Below, in pieces: positions 36,394-45,127 of a stretch of 64,000 nt of DNA; positions within the stretch are counted from its first letter, which is position 1, and every line of letters begins with the position of its first letter. Under the pieces are notes generated by a model, which saw nothing but the letters and a program-made list of their open reading frames with translations, was not told the DNA's origin and did no database searches. Source of the stretch: Pedobacter aquatilis (GTDB lineage Bacteria > Bacteroidota > Bacteroidia > Sphingobacteriales > Sphingobacteriaceae); the NCBI RefSeq assembly GCF_030409415.1, contig NZ_JAUFPW010000036.1, forward strand, positions 186,001-250,000. The letters run 5' to 3'. Made by a program: the position numbers and the translations under genes.

Positions 36394-36627
36394 TTAGCTG
36401 GTTAGGCTTTGGAATAATCCTTGTAAGCTTCCACCAATGTTATTCCCTAAAGAGAACGAGGTTTTACTCGATTCATCTCCGTCTTGGGTTTCGTTAGAGA
36501 ATGATAATAAATTACCAATTCCAATTGAACCTAATAATCCACCTGAATTTGCTGAATCATTACCACCTAATAAACCACCACCGTTGATTTCTTTCATTTC
36601 GTTTAAATTTAACTCTTGAAGTTTCAT
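36394..36627 (-). CDS. Double-glycine leader peptide 1, 77 aa
   Basis: A precursor peptide with leader MKLQELNLNEMKEINGG, cleaved after residues 16-17, and a 60-residue Gly/Ser/Leu-rich core that starts GLLGGNDSANSGG and includes LLGSIGIGNLLSF. A second G-G lies four residues into the core, but the E-I-N-G-G context marks the first as the likely processing site. There is no cysteine. Its leader resembles that of the 67-residue peptide (E-I-N-G-G in both), while the cores differ, as expected of substrates of one exporter. It is the first gene of the unit. Confidence 0.85.
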   Translation of the reverse strand: MKLQELNLNEMKEINGGGLLGGNDSANSGGLLGSIGIGNLLSFSNETQDGDESSKTSFSLGNNIGGSLQGLFQSLTS

Positions 36628-36885
36628 AACGTTTTCTAATTTTAATAATGCCTACTCTATTTGAGGTTTTCGGCTAACCCTGCATCACTTGCGCAATGTT
36701 AATATAGAAACGATGTAAACTTCATTTAGGTTTTCGCAAAAGGCTGATTAGCAACAACTCAGCAGAATACATTAAACGGTTTAGTTGTTCCTTCTTTCGC
36801 AATATTTTATAATCTGGAGCGTTTTCGCGGGCGTAGGTACATTTAATAAATACTAACATTATTAGCAGAAATCACAGAAACATTG
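36628..36885. other. Shared upstream region of the peptide genes and the helicase gene
   Basis: A divergent intergenic region of about 310 bases in total (to 36938). It must hold the promoter of peptide gene 1, but no TAnnTTTG element was found on the minus strand. TTTCGCAA occurs twice in this region (36734-36741 and 36795-36802). No other feature was recognised. Confidence 0.35.
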
Positions 36886-36893
36886 TATTTTTG
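36886..36893 (+). promoter_or_regulatory. Likely -7 element of the helicase gene
   Basis: TATTTTTG matches TAnnTTTG and lies 46 bases upstream of the TTG start at 36939. A TTAG about 20 bases upstream may be the -33 element. Confidence 0.45.
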
Positions 36894-36938
36894 GCATTGT
36901 GCGCATGTTTCCAGCGTTAACTTAATCATCAGAATATA

Positions 36939-39023
36939 TTGGCACATCAACATCAGCTTATTTTAGATTTCCTTAAAAGTACAAACCAACCTATTTTTTT
37001 AACTGGTAAAGCTGGTACGGGGAAAACCACTTTACTTAAATACATAAAGGAAACTACCGATAAAAATTACGCAATTGTTGCGCCAACAGCAGTTGCAGCT
37101 ATAAATGCTGGTGGTGTTACGCTTCACTCCTTTTTCCAAATTCCTTTCGGTCCAATTATTCCGGATATGGAAACCAGTGATGATGTACGATATTCTGTAG
37201 AGAAAATAAAACTCCTTAAATGTTTAGAACTATTAATAATTGATGAAATTAGTATGGTTCGTGCAGATGTGCTTGATTATATTGACATCGCTTTGCGCAA
37301 AACAAAAGCCATTAACAGACCATTTGGTGGTGTGCAGGTTTTAATGATTGGCGACCTTTATCAACTTTCTCCCATTGCTCACGACGCTTGGCATATTTTA
37401 AAAAATTATTATTCTAGTCCGTATTTTTTTGATAGCAGAGCGATACTTTCAACCCAACTGATTACTTTTCAGCTTGATAAAGTTTACCGTCAATCAGACC
37501 CAACGTTTCTTGATATATTAAATGGAATAAGGGAAAATACTTTAAATGATGAATTGTTAACAAAGCTTAATGAGCGTTATGATGAAAATCTAACCGATAT
37601 CCGCAAGGAAGAATACATAACGCTTACCACACACAACAATCAGGTAACACAAATTAATCAGGAGTATCTTGAGAAGTTAGATGGCGAAACCTTCCAATTT
37701 ACGGCAAAAGTAACCGGCGATTTCCCCAAAGATGCTTATCCTGTTGATGAAGTTTTAGAACTTAAAATTGGTGCAAGGGTAATGTTCATCAAAAATGATT
37801 CTTCTGGCAAAAAATTATATTATAATGGAAAAGCCGCGATTGTTAAGGCAATAGATGGCGATACGATTAAGGTTGTTTTCGATAATGATAGTGTGGAGCT
37901 TGAAATTGATAGAGAGGAATGGCAGAATGTAAAGTATAATCTCGATGGTGAGAATAAAATCAGTGAAGTAAATACAGGTTCATTTACGCAATTTCCGTTT
38001 AAATTGGCTTGGGCAATTACGGTTCATAAAAGTCAGGGATTAACTTTTGATAAAGCTATTGTTGATGTAAGTTCATCCTTTACCCATGGGCAAGCTTACG
38101 TGGCTTTAAGTCGTTGCAGAAGCTTGGAGGGACTTATTTTAAAATCGCCCCTAAAACAAGAAAATATTATTACTGATGATAAGGTAATCCGTTTTACTAA
38201 CAATGCCGTTCTAACCAAACCTAGTGTAGAAACTTTAGCGCAATCATCAATAAATTATGAGTGGAATCTGATACATGATTTACTCGATTTTAGCGCTTTG
38301 GCAAAAAACTGGCTTTTGTTAAAAAAATCTTACTTTCCGAATAACCATGAAAACACCGTATTTCATGATATTATCGAGCAGATAGCTAAACCTTTAGAAA
38401 GTGAGATTATTGCAATTGGAGATAGATTTATCAAAAAAGAATTGGCTGAGTTTTCAAAATTAAGCCCTGTTGTACAGAATTCTGCTTTGATTGATAGGTT
38501 ATCGAAAGCTTCGCTTTATTTTATCCCAAAATTGAAATCTGTACTCGATTTTGCAGACAAGTTTAACGACATGAACGTTTATCGGGATGAGAGAGCCGAG
38601 AAAATATTAGCTCGCATTAGCGATTTAATTAACGATTTGAATGTAAAATCAGCACTCTTCAAAATCTCATGGAGTAATTTTTCTGCGGATGAATTTGCCA
38701 AAGCTTACCATAAGGCAGGTAGCAATTATGAGCCTATTCAAACCGGAAGAGTTAAAAAAGTAATAGAGCAACCTAAAGAAATTGTTAATCAGCAACTCTA
38801 TAACGAACTTATCTTTTTAAGGAAAAAGATAAGCGAACGAAGAAATGTACCGGAACATAATGTGCTGTCTGAGCAAACTTTGCAAACCGTTGCCGCCAAA
38901 TTACCCAAAACTACTGAACAACTTGCTGCAATAAAAGGCATTGGCGTTGGTAACGCAGTAGAAATTGGTAAAGATATTTTGAAATTGGTTAATGGTTATT
39001 TAGGAACCTCTGAATTGTTTTAA
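36939..39023 (+). CDS. PIF1-like helicase with C-terminal HRDC-like domain
   Basis: A 694-residue superfamily 1 helicase. Walker A is FLTGKAGTGKTTLL (about residues 20-33), motif Ia lies in APTAVAAINAGG, Walker B is LLIIDEISMV, motif III GDLYQLSP, and the C-terminal helicase motifs include FKLAWAITVHKSQGLTFD and YVALSRC, typical of PIF1/RecD2 proteins. The last 80 residues (QQLYNELIFLRKKISERRNV and PKTTEQLAAIKGIGVGNA) look like an HRDC nucleic-acid-binding domain. The start is TTG at 36939; an in-frame stop lies seven codons upstream at 36918 and no ATG lies between. It probably unwinds DNA in repair or replication. Confidence 0.92.
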   Translation: MAHQHQLILDFLKSTNQPIFLTGKAGTGKTTLLKYIKETTDKNYAIVAPTAVAAINAGGVTLHSFFQIPFGPIIPDMETSDDVRYSVEKIKLLKCLELLIIDEISMVRADVLDYIDIALRKTKAINRPFGGVQVLMIGDLYQLSPIAHDAWHILKNYYSSPYFFDSRAILSTQLITFQLDKVYRQSDPTFLDILNGIRENTLNDELLTKLNERYDENLTDIRKEEYITLTTHNNQVTQINQEYLEKLDGETFQFTAKVTGDFPKDAYPVDEVLELKIGARVMFIKNDSSGKKLYYNGKAAIVKAIDGDTIKVVFDNDSVELEIDREEWQNVKYNLDGENKISEVNTGSFTQFPFKLAWAITVHKSQGLTFDKAIVDVSSSFTHGQAYVALSRCRSLEGLILKSPLKQENIITDDKVIRFTNNAVLTKPSVETLAQSSINYEWNLIHDLLDFSALAKNWLLLKKSYFPNNHENTVFHDIIEQIAKPLESEIIAIGDRFIKKELAEFSKLSPVVQNSALIDRLSKASLYFIPKLKSVLDFADKFNDMNVYRDERAEKILARISDLINDLNVKSALFKISWSNFSADEFAKAYHKAGSNYEPIQTGRVKKVIEQPKEIVNQQLYNELIFLRKKISERRNVPEHNVLSEQTLQTVAAKLPKTTEQLAAIKGIGVGNAVEIGKDILKLVNGYLGTSELF

Positions 39024-39328
39024 AACGGATATAACTGATTCAGTTTAGTAGACGCGTCATTTCAAGGCATAGCTTGTTTTGATACTTCGGAAAAGCAATC
39101 TTTATCATCAGATTGCTTTATGCCTATTAATTATTTTGAGGTTAAAAACAATTTTCCTTTTTAAAAGCGCAAAACCTGTGCTCATCGGTTACAATACTCC
39201 CGCCACCGCTTCAAGTCCTCATTTCGCTACGCTACATTCCGGGCTTTACGCTATGTCGGGGCTATTTTATCTAGGCTTTTGCAAGAAAGTCAAACCGTGT
39301 TCAAATAGATACAAAGGCCTAACTCAAT
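39024..39328. other. Intergenic region with repeat-like, GC-richer segment
   Basis: No gene is supported. The part 39160-39300 is richer in G and C than its surroundings and contains palindromic words such as TTCGCTACGCTACATTCCGGG, cut here to its recognisable core. It has the look of a dispersed intergenic repeat. The long plus-strand open frame that runs through here is antisense to the SDR gene and is not a gene. Confidence 0.3.
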
Positions 39329-39412
39329 CGTCATTGCGAGGCACGAAGCAATCTTGCAACTATAAGTTTGTTATCAATCGCATTAATATTGCTTCGTGCC
39401 TCGCAATGACGG
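39329..39412. repeat. Long inverted repeat (MITE-like)
   Basis: CGTCATTGCGAGGCACGAAG and the continuing CAAT pair with ATTG plus CTTCGTGCCTCGCAATGACG on the right, giving arms of about 23-24 bases around a loop of about 35 bases. No ORF is inside. The termini CGTCA/TGACG are shared with the element at 43408-43473. It lies between the convergent helicase and SDR genes, a typical site for palindromic intergenic repeats. Confidence 0.85.
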
Positions 39413-39425
39413 AAAAAGTATATTT

Positions 39426-40238
39426 CTATGCTTTTATCAAAGGATTTTTTTCCTTCGCAAACAAATCAAAAACCTTTTTATCTACAAATGCCGGAAAAAG
39501 CTTATTCATCCAAACAGCTAATTTTCCTTGGCCAGTCATTATTAATGTACGTTTACGTTGTTCAATTCCATCAGCAATAATGCTTGCCACCTCTTCAGAT
39601 GTCATCATTTTGCCTTCATCCATACTGGTTTCACCATGTGCAGCGCCATCTTTAGCTAACGCTGTAACGCGAATATTTGAGGCTGTAAAACCCGGACAAG
39701 CTAACAAAACATTTACGCCTGTTTTTAAAAGCTCTGTACGTAAAGATTCTATAAAACCATTCATTGCAAATTTCGATGCAGAATAACCAGTTCTGCCCGG
39801 TAAACCCCTGAAACCTGCAATTGATGAAACCCCAACAATAGTTCCTTTGGTTTTTAAAATCTCGGGCAAAGCATATTTTGTACAATAAACCGTTCCCCAA
39901 AAGTTTACATCCATCAAATTTTTAAGTACTGATAAATCTAAATCGTTAAATAAAGCACGCATAGATAAACCGGCATTATTAACCAAAATATCAATCTTAC
40001 TAAATGAAACTAGCGTTTGTTTAATAATCAACTCACAATCAGCTTCTTTACTTACATCAGCCTGAACCGCAACTGCTCTGATACCGTATTTTTTTTCTAA
40101 ATCAGCCGTTATTTCACAAAGCGTAACGTATTGACGGGCAGCCAAAACCAAATTTGCACCGCGTTTAGCAAATTCTTCTGCACAAGCTTTTCCAATTCCG
40201 CTAGATGCACCAGTTATTATGATTACTTTATCTTTCAT
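39426..40238 (-). CDS. SDR family oxidoreductase
   Basis: A 270-residue classical short-chain dehydrogenase with the cofactor motif TGASSGIG at residues 8-15, NNAGLSM, the catalytic serine in VGVSSIAGF and the YSASKFAMNG motif. The extended C-terminal part (IADGIEQRKRTLIMTGQGKLAVWMN, of which the first half is a conserved helix) is like the DltE/YqjQ group of SDRs, which act on lipids or unknown substrates. Single gene convergent with the helicase and separated from it by the long inverted repeat. Confidence 0.92.
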   Translation of the reverse strand: MKDKVIIITGASSGIGKACAEEFAKRGANLVLAARQYVTLCEITADLEKKYGIRAVAVQADVSKEADCELIIKQTLVSFSKIDILVNNAGLSMRALFNDLDLSVLKNLMDVNFWGTVYCTKYALPEILKTKGTIVGVSSIAGFRGLPGRTGYSASKFAMNGFIESLRTELLKTGVNVLLACPGFTASNIRVTALAKDGAAHGETSMDEGKMMTSEEVASIIADGIEQRKRTLIMTGQGKLAVWMNKLFPAFVDKKVFDLFAKEKNPLIKA

Positions 40239-40257
40239 TTAGTTATTAGCAAGTATG

Positions 40258-40315
40258 TAGTATCAAATATTTAGTATCAAGTATCAAGACATGTGGATAC
40301 TAAGTATTATTATTA
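40258..40315. repeat. Short repeats of the word AGTATC-AA
   Basis: The words GTAGTATCAA, TTAGTATCAA, AAGTATCAA and, in the opposite sense, GGATACTA occur within 60 bases. They form a small, irregular direct and inverted repeat cluster upstream of the SDR gene. Similar AT-rich slippage-type clusters are common between genes in this phylum. Confidence 0.45.
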
Positions 40316-40373
40316 TGTTGATGATTATTTATTAGCTTTTTAATCTTCGGACACCCGACCTCAGACTTTAAAA

Positions 40374-40991
40374 CTACTTCATCATCGCAGTTTCATATGG
40401 TACACGAGTGATAATCGAACGTCCGAGGGTAATTTCATCGGTATATTCTAACTCGCCACCAAAAGCAATTCCTCTGGCAATTGTTGTAACCGGAACATTA
40501 AATTCCTTTAAACGTTTGTAAAGATAAAATAGCGTTGTATCACCTTCCATGTTTGGGCTTAGCGCCAAAATGATTTCAGTAATTCCTCCTGCAGCAACGC
40601 GATGAACCAAACTATCAATGTATAAATCTGCCGGACCAATTCCATCCATAGGAGATATTAAGCCGCCTAAAACGTGGTAAACTCCAAAATATTGACCTGT
40701 ATTTTCGATAGCCATAACATCACGGGTATCTTCCACAACGCAAATCGTTTCTTTATCACGCTTGTGCGAAGTACAAATTTCGCAAATAGTGTGGTCTGAG
40801 ATATTATAGCAGATGCTGCAGTTTTTAATTTGCTGCTTTAGTTTAATTATTGTATTTCCAAACTGATTTACCTCTTCCTGTTCTTTATTTAACAGATGTA
40901 AAACCAATCTCAAAGCTGTTTTCTGCCCCACACCAGGTAATTTCGAAAATTCGTTTACCGCATCTTCCAGCAGTTTGGATGAAAAATTCAT
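40374..40991 (-). CDS. recR: Recombination mediator protein RecR
   Basis: A 205-residue RecR of normal length. The N-terminal helix-hairpin-helix is LPGVGQKTALRLVLHL, followed by the zinc-binding motif C-x2-C...C-x2-C (CSICYNISDHTICEIC), and the Toprim domain with ICVVEDTRDVMAIENTG and the VLGGLISPMDGIGP loop, and a Walker-B-like end. RecR works with RecO and RecF to load RecA on gapped DNA. Single gene, divergent from the sodium symporter. Confidence 0.98.
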   Translation of the reverse strand: MNFSSKLLEDAVNEFSKLPGVGQKTALRLVLHLLNKEQEEVNQFGNTIIKLKQQIKNCSICYNISDHTICEICTSHKRDKETICVVEDTRDVMAIENTGQYFGVYHVLGGLISPMDGIGPADLYIDSLVHRVAAGGITEIILALSPNMEGDTTLFYLYKRLKEFNVPVTTIARGIAFGGELEYTDEITLGRSIITRVPYETAMMK

Positions 40992-41002
40992 GGTACAAAA
41001 AT

Positions 41003-41071
41003 ATGAAATTGTTATTTGGTTTTTTAGTGCTTTGGGTTTTTAGTTATTTTGTGTGGGAACGAAAAAACTAA
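41003..41071 (+). CDS. Possible membrane micropeptide, 22 aa
   Basis: The frame encodes one hydrophobic helix with a charged tail (LLFGFLVLWVFSYFVW then ERKN). It lies in the recR-symporter gap, 11 bases upstream of recR on the other strand. The composition is what a single-span micropeptide would have, but a frame this short may occur by chance. Confidence 0.25.
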   Translation: MKLLFGFLVLWVFSYFVWERKN

Positions 41072-41132
41072 CAATCTAACCAACCATACAACTAATATTA
41101 ATTTCTTACATTTATCAGCTTAAAACCAAATT

Positions 41133-42641
41133 ATGTCACCAACCATTCTACTTTGTTTCCTAATCGGCTACTTTTTACTGCTAATTATAATCTCATTCGT
41201 TACCTCAAAAGATTCATCCGATAATAACTCCTTTTTTGTTGCCAATAGAAATTCGAAATGGTATTTAGTTGCCTTTGGGATGATTGGAACAGCACTTTCG
41301 GGCGTAACTTTTATTTCCGTTCCTGGAGAAGTTGGTGCACCCGCAGGTAATCAATTTCAATATTTTCAGTTCGTTTTAGGTAACGCAGTTGGCTTTATTA
41401 TAATATGTACTGTGTTACTTCCGCTGTATTATCGAATGAATTTAACCTCAATTTACAGCTACATAGAAAAACGCTTGGGGCATTACAGTTATAAAACCGC
41501 AGCATCTATATTTTTACTGAGCCGTACACTAGGTTCTGCTACAAGATTGTATTTGGTAGTAATTGTTTTACAACGCTTTATCTTCGATAATTATGGCATT
41601 CCATTTTGGCTAACGGTATTAATTTCACTGGCACTGATTTGGTCTTACACCTTTAAAGGCGGTTTAAAAACAATTATTATTACCGATACTTTACAAACAT
41701 TTTTCCTGGTTCTATCTGTTTTTTTAACGATTTACTTCATTTGCAACAGTTTAGATTTCAGTATCCCTCAAGCTTTTGAAACCATAAAAAGTAGCAGTTA
41801 TTCGAAAATTTTCTTTTTAGATGATTTTTTAACCAATAAATGGTATTTCAGCAAACAGTTTATTGGAGGGATTTTCGTAACCATTGCAATGACTGGTTTA
41901 GACCAAGATTTAATGCAGAAAAACCTGAGTATGAGCACAATAAAAGAAGCTCAAAAAAACATGTTTACTTTTACCGGCGTATTTGTAATTCTGAATGTAT
42001 TTTTCTTAAGTGTTGGCGCTCTACTATATATTTATGCAGCTAAAAATGGAATCGACATTCCATTAGATCACGCAACTGGAAAACCAAGAACGGATTTACT
42101 ATTTCCTGAAATTGCATTAAATAACCTTGGTGCTGTACCTGCAATTATATTTATGTTGGGCTTAACTGCTGCAACATTCGCCACTACAGATTCTGCACTT
42201 ACTGCCTTGACAACATCGTTTTGCGTAGATTTTTTAGGCATGGCGAAAAAAGAAAATATTGATGCTAAAGATGCAGTTAAAAAACGTCATACCGTTCACA
42301 TCGCTTTTTCTATTTTGATGTTTTTGGTAATTATTGTGATTAACGCATTAAATAGTTCATCGGTTGTAAGTTTGATTTTCACCATTGCATCTTACACATA
42401 CGGACCACTTCTTGGGCTTTATAGTTTTGGATTGTTTGTAAAAAAACGAGGTTTACATGATAAATTAGTACCGATAGTTTGCATTTTATCGCCTTTTTTA
42501 TGTTACTTGCTTTCAACATACTCAACCCAATTATTGGGTGGGTACGTATTTAGTGTTGAGCTTATTTTAGTTAATGGCTTAATTACATTTATAGGTTTGC
42601 TTTTCATCAGCAAAAAAACTGATGCACAAACCAGATTTTAA
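41133..42641 (+). CDS. Sodium:solute symporter family protein
   Basis: A 502-residue SSS family transporter with about 13 hydrophobic segments. Characteristic pieces are FFVANRNSKWYLVAFGMIGT, the sodium-site helix with GTALSGVTFISVPGEVG, TRLYLVVIVLQRF, and the family signature GGIFVTIAMTGLDQDLMQKN. The C-terminal helices have ATFATTDSALTALTTSF, another family motif. It imports a solute with sodium; the substrate is unknown. The LOG-family gene follows 17 bases downstream, so they are likely co-transcribed. Confidence 0.93.
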   Translation: MSPTILLCFLIGYFLLLIIISFVTSKDSSDNNSFFVANRNSKWYLVAFGMIGTALSGVTFISVPGEVGAPAGNQFQYFQFVLGNAVGFIIICTVLLPLYYRMNLTSIYSYIEKRLGHYSYKTAASIFLLSRTLGSATRLYLVVIVLQRFIFDNYGIPFWLTVLISLALIWSYTFKGGLKTIIITDTLQTFFLVLSVFLTIYFICNSLDFSIPQAFETIKSSSYSKIFFLDDFLTNKWYFSKQFIGGIFVTIAMTGLDQDLMQKNLSMSTIKEAQKNMFTFTGVFVILNVFFLSVGALLYIYAAKNGIDIPLDHATGKPRTDLLFPEIALNNLGAVPAIIFMLGLTAATFATTDSALTALTTSFCVDFLGMAKKENIDAKDAVKKRHTVHIAFSILMFLVIIVINALNSSSVVSLIFTIASYTYGPLLGLYSFGLFVKKRGLHDKLVPIVCILSPFLCYLLSTYSTQLLGGYVFSVELILVNGLITFIGLLFISKKTDAQTRF

Positions 42642-42658
42642 TATTAGAATACTTTTAT

Positions 42659-43366
42659 ATGACGAGTGAAGAAAAAATTAGAAGTGCCTTTGAAAATAAA
42701 GATTGGCAAGAAATTAAAGTAACAGATTCTTGGCAAATTTTTAAAATAATGGCTGAGTTTGTTGATGGTTTTGAGAAATTAGCAAAAATTGGCCCATGCG
42801 TAACCATTTACGGTTCTGCCCGTACTGCAGAAACAAATAGATATTATCAATTAGCTGAGCAATGCGGTAAATTACTAACCGACCGTGGTTATGGTGTAAT
42901 TACTGGTGGCGGACCAGGTATTATGGAAGCTGGTAACAAAGGCGCACATACAAATGGTGGTAAATCAGTTGGTTTAAATATCGAATTGCCATTTGAGCAA
43001 TTTCACAATAAATACATCGACCATAATAAATTATTAGAGTTTGATTATTTCTTTGTACGTAAAGTAATGTTTATGAAATACAGCCAAGGATTTATTGTTT
43101 TACCTGGTGGCTTCGGCACAATGGATGAACTTTTCGAGGCCTTAACTTTAATCCAAACCGGTAAAATTGCCCGTTTCCCTATTGTATTAATTGGTAAGGA
43201 TTATTGGGGTGGATTAATCGACTGGATTAAAGGTACGATGCTCGAAAAAGAACATAACATCCACGAAGAAGATTTAAACCTATTCAGATTGGTTGATACC
43301 GCTGAAGAAGCAGCAGAACACATTTTTAGATTCTATGATAAATATGTTCTAAAACCTAACTTCTAG
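42659..43366 (+). CDS. LOG family protein (TIGR00730), cytokinin riboside phosphoribohydrolase-like
   Basis: A 235-residue protein with a Rossmann-like lysine decarboxylase-like fold. It has VTIYGSARTAE, the GVITGGGPGIMEAGNKGAH loop and the diagnostic PGGFGTMDELFE motif with catalytic E. Enzymes of this family hydrolyse nucleoside 5'-monophosphates to base and ribose phosphate, as in the LOG and PpnN groups. Older annotation as lysine decarboxylase is wrong for this motif. Follows the symporter closely and ends before a palindromic repeat. Confidence 0.95.
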   Translation: MTSEEKIRSAFENKDWQEIKVTDSWQIFKIMAEFVDGFEKLAKIGPCVTIYGSARTAETNRYYQLAEQCGKLLTDRGYGVITGGGPGIMEAGNKGAHTNGGKSVGLNIELPFEQFHNKYIDHNKLLEFDYFFVRKVMFMKYSQGFIVLPGGFGTMDELFEALTLIQTGKIARFPIVLIGKDYWGGLIDWIKGTMLEKEHNIHEEDLNLFRLVDTAEEAAEHIFRFYDKYVLKPNF

Positions 43367-43407
43367 AGTAGGATTAGTAAAATTTTCGGGATACTAGCTT
43401 CTTAATT

Positions 43408-43473
43408 CGTCATGCTGAATTTAATTCAGCATCTTATACTAGAGGAGACCCTGAAATAAATTCAGGGTGACGG
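43408..43473. repeat. Two-hairpin intergenic repeat with CGTCA/TGACG ends
   Basis: The left half is the palindrome ATGCTGAAT...ATTCAGCAT (43412-43432) and the right half CCCTGAA...TTCAGGG (43449-43467). The whole is bounded by CGTCA on the left and TGACG on the right, the same termini as the element at 39329-39412. Similar two-hairpin elements recur between genes in many Bacteroidota genomes; copy number here could not be checked. Confidence 0.8.
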
Positions 43474-43518
43474 AATAGAAAATTCAATCATTCATACTTT
43501 AAAAGTTAATCATTAAGT

Positions 43519-43552
43519 AAAAAAGTGCTTGTTACCCCAAGCACTTTTTTTT
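43519..43552 (+). terminator. Rho-independent terminator after the LOG-family gene
   Basis: AAAAAGTGCTTG and CAAGCACTTTTTTTT form a perfect 12-bp stem with a six-base loop and a long T tract. It lies between the LOG gene and the next plus-strand gene and probably ends the symporter-LOG operon. Confidence 0.88.
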
Positions 43553-43612
43553 ATTTAAACATTATCTGTAACGATTGGTTTATTGGATAGTCATAAGAAA
43601 AATCTGTTGTTA

Positions 43613-44107
43613 ATGGAGAAAATGTTAAATTGGAGAAAAGGATTATTTGATAGCAATTATCAGGTATATGAGCATGCGACTTTAAAATTTTCGCTAAATT
43701 TTAGTTCATTAAAAAATTCGGCAATTGCAACTACGGAAAAAGGAATTTTCTTATTAAAAAGTGATGGATATTCTATTCCGGAAACAAAAATACTTAACAA
43801 TAAGAATGAAGTTTTGGCATTAATACGTTACGATTGGTTTGCCTTTAAAGCTAAAATTTCTTTCCCTACTGGTGAACAATTTGACTGGAGTTTCCAAAAT
43901 AGTTGGTTAAGTAGGTGGAGTATTAACAACCATCTTGATAAACAGGTTATTTTTAACTCTACCACAAATAGTGGGTTAATTCACAGTAATATTGATGATG
44001 ATTTATTGCTCTTCACAGGGCTATTTATCCGCGAATATTACTCAAGGATTCTATATGCCTTAATTCTTTTCGTAATTTTTATGTCGAGTGTAAGGAGTAT
44101 ATTTTAA
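43613..44107 (+). CDS. Hypothetical protein with C-terminal membrane helix, 164 aa
   Basis: No family is recognised. The body is beta-rich and polar (TEKGIFLLKSDGYSIPET, VLALIRYDWFAFKAKISF), and the C terminus is one hydrophobic helix (YALILFVIFMSSV), so it may be a tail-anchored membrane protein facing the cytoplasm. A TTG at 43583 would add ten residues; ATG 43613 is preferred. It is preceded by a strong terminator and so has its own promoter, which was not identified. Confidence 0.6.
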   Translation: MEKMLNWRKGLFDSNYQVYEHATLKFSLNFSSLKNSAIATTEKGIFLLKSDGYSIPETKILNNKNEVLALIRYDWFAFKAKISFPTGEQFDWSFQNSWLSRWSINNHLDKQVIFNSTTNSGLIHSNIDDDLLLFTGLFIREYYSRILYALILFVIFMSSVRSIF

Positions 44108-44139
44108 TGGATTGTAGAAGCTTTAACTCAAAGCAAATC

Positions 44140-44484
44140 CTAACTTAAAATCTCTTTAATTCGTTCAATTGGTCTGGCAATTACAGCTTTATCTCCAGAA
44201 ACTATGATTGGTCTTTCGATAAGAATTGGATTTTCAACCATAGCATCAATCCATTCATCATCAGTTAGGTTTTTGCCTTTATAATTTCCGATAAAAATTT
44301 TCTCGCTTTTGCGAATCAATTCCGAAGGTTTTATATTGAGTATTGAAATCAATTCTTCTAATTTAGCTTTGCTTGGAGGCGTATCTAAGTAATAAATCAC
44401 TTCAAAGGGTTTGCCACTATTTTCCAATTCTTGCAAAGCCTGGCGGCTTTTTGTGCATCTGTTATTGTGATAAATCTGAATCAT
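44140..44484 (-). CDS. ArsC/YfgD-family thioredoxin-fold protein
   Basis: A 114-residue ArsC family member. The active cysteine is C10 in HNNRCTKSR, in the N-terminal thioredoxin-like fold. The arginine triad typical of true arsenate reductases is suggested by R92 (IERPIIV) and R104 (ARPIERI). Length fits the family. In most genomes without an ars operon such proteins are YfgD-like with uncertain substrate, and no arsenic resistance gene lies here. The stop of the DUF502 gene is eight bases upstream of its start, on the same strand. Confidence 0.9.
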   Translation of the reverse strand: MIQIYHNNRCTKSRQALQELENSGKPFEVIYYLDTPPSKAKLEELISILNIKPSELIRKSEKIFIGNYKGKNLTDDEWIDAMVENPILIERPIIVSGDKAVIARPIERIKEILS

Positions 44485-44491
44485 TCCTTAA

Positions 44492-45082
44492 CTATAAACC
44501 ACTTACACCGCCACTAACTACTAATTTCATAGCATCAGCAGCAGTCATATTTAAATCTTTAACCTTTTCTCTGTTTACAATACAAAGCTGCCCGGCAAAT
44601 GAATAAGATAGCGGAAAATATACAGCAACATCATCAGCCAAACCAAGTCTATGCAAATCATTTTGCGTTAAAAAACCGATTTTTTTCAAACCTCCTTCAA
44701 CTTCTACAATAACAGGGTGATTGAATTTCTTTTCATCTCCTACAAAAGCTTCAGTTAAATCTTTTATGGAAGAATAGATGAAATTTAGCAAAGGTAAGCG
44801 ATGCATCATTCTGTGAAACCAATTGTACATTGGTTCTGTTACCAGATTGGTTACAAAAATTCCGGCGAGTAAAATAATAGTTAAAACGGTAAGTAAACCT
44901 AAACCAGGTATGTTTCTGCTTTCTCCAGTACGTGGATTTACACCCAGAATATTATTTACGTTTAGCCAGCTATCAACCGTTGTAACTGCCCAAAATACAA
45001 TGAAAATACTCACAGCAATGGGTACAACAATTAATAAACCTTTAATTAAATAGTTTAAAATAGCTTTCCCGACTTTATTCAT
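44492..45082 (-). CDS. DUF502 membrane protein
   Basis: A 196-residue inner membrane protein with two hydrophobic segments near the N terminus (about residues 12-33 and 58-82) and a soluble C-terminal part. The DUF502 signature is visible in LLNFIYSSIKDLTEAFVGD and FGFLTQND-like text (IGFLTQNDLHRLG), plus VAVYFPLSYSFAGQL. The function is not known. Likely in one transcript with the downstream ArsC-family gene. Confidence 0.92.
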   Translation of the reverse strand: MNKVGKAILNYLIKGLLIVVPIAVSIFIVFWAVTTVDSWLNVNNILGVNPRTGESRNIPGLGLLTVLTIILLAGIFVTNLVTEPMYNWFHRMMHRLPLLNFIYSSIKDLTEAFVGDEKKFNHPVIVEVEGGLKKIGFLTQNDLHRLGLADDVAVYFPLSYSFAGQLCIVNREKVKDLNMTAADAMKLVVSGGVSGL

Positions 45083-45127
45083 GCTGCAAACTTATTTAAA
45101 AATGTTCAATAATTTATTTGTTCAATG

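Noticed and set aside
39079..39786. Long plus-strand open frame of 235 codons
   Set aside because: Its second half is antisense to the SDR gene at 39426-40238, which has all family motifs, and its first half runs through the inverted repeat. No protein family is visible in it.
44140..44484. Arsenic resistance locus
   Set aside because: Only the ArsC-family protein is present; there is no arsenite exporter or ArsR-type regulator, and the neighbour is DUF502.
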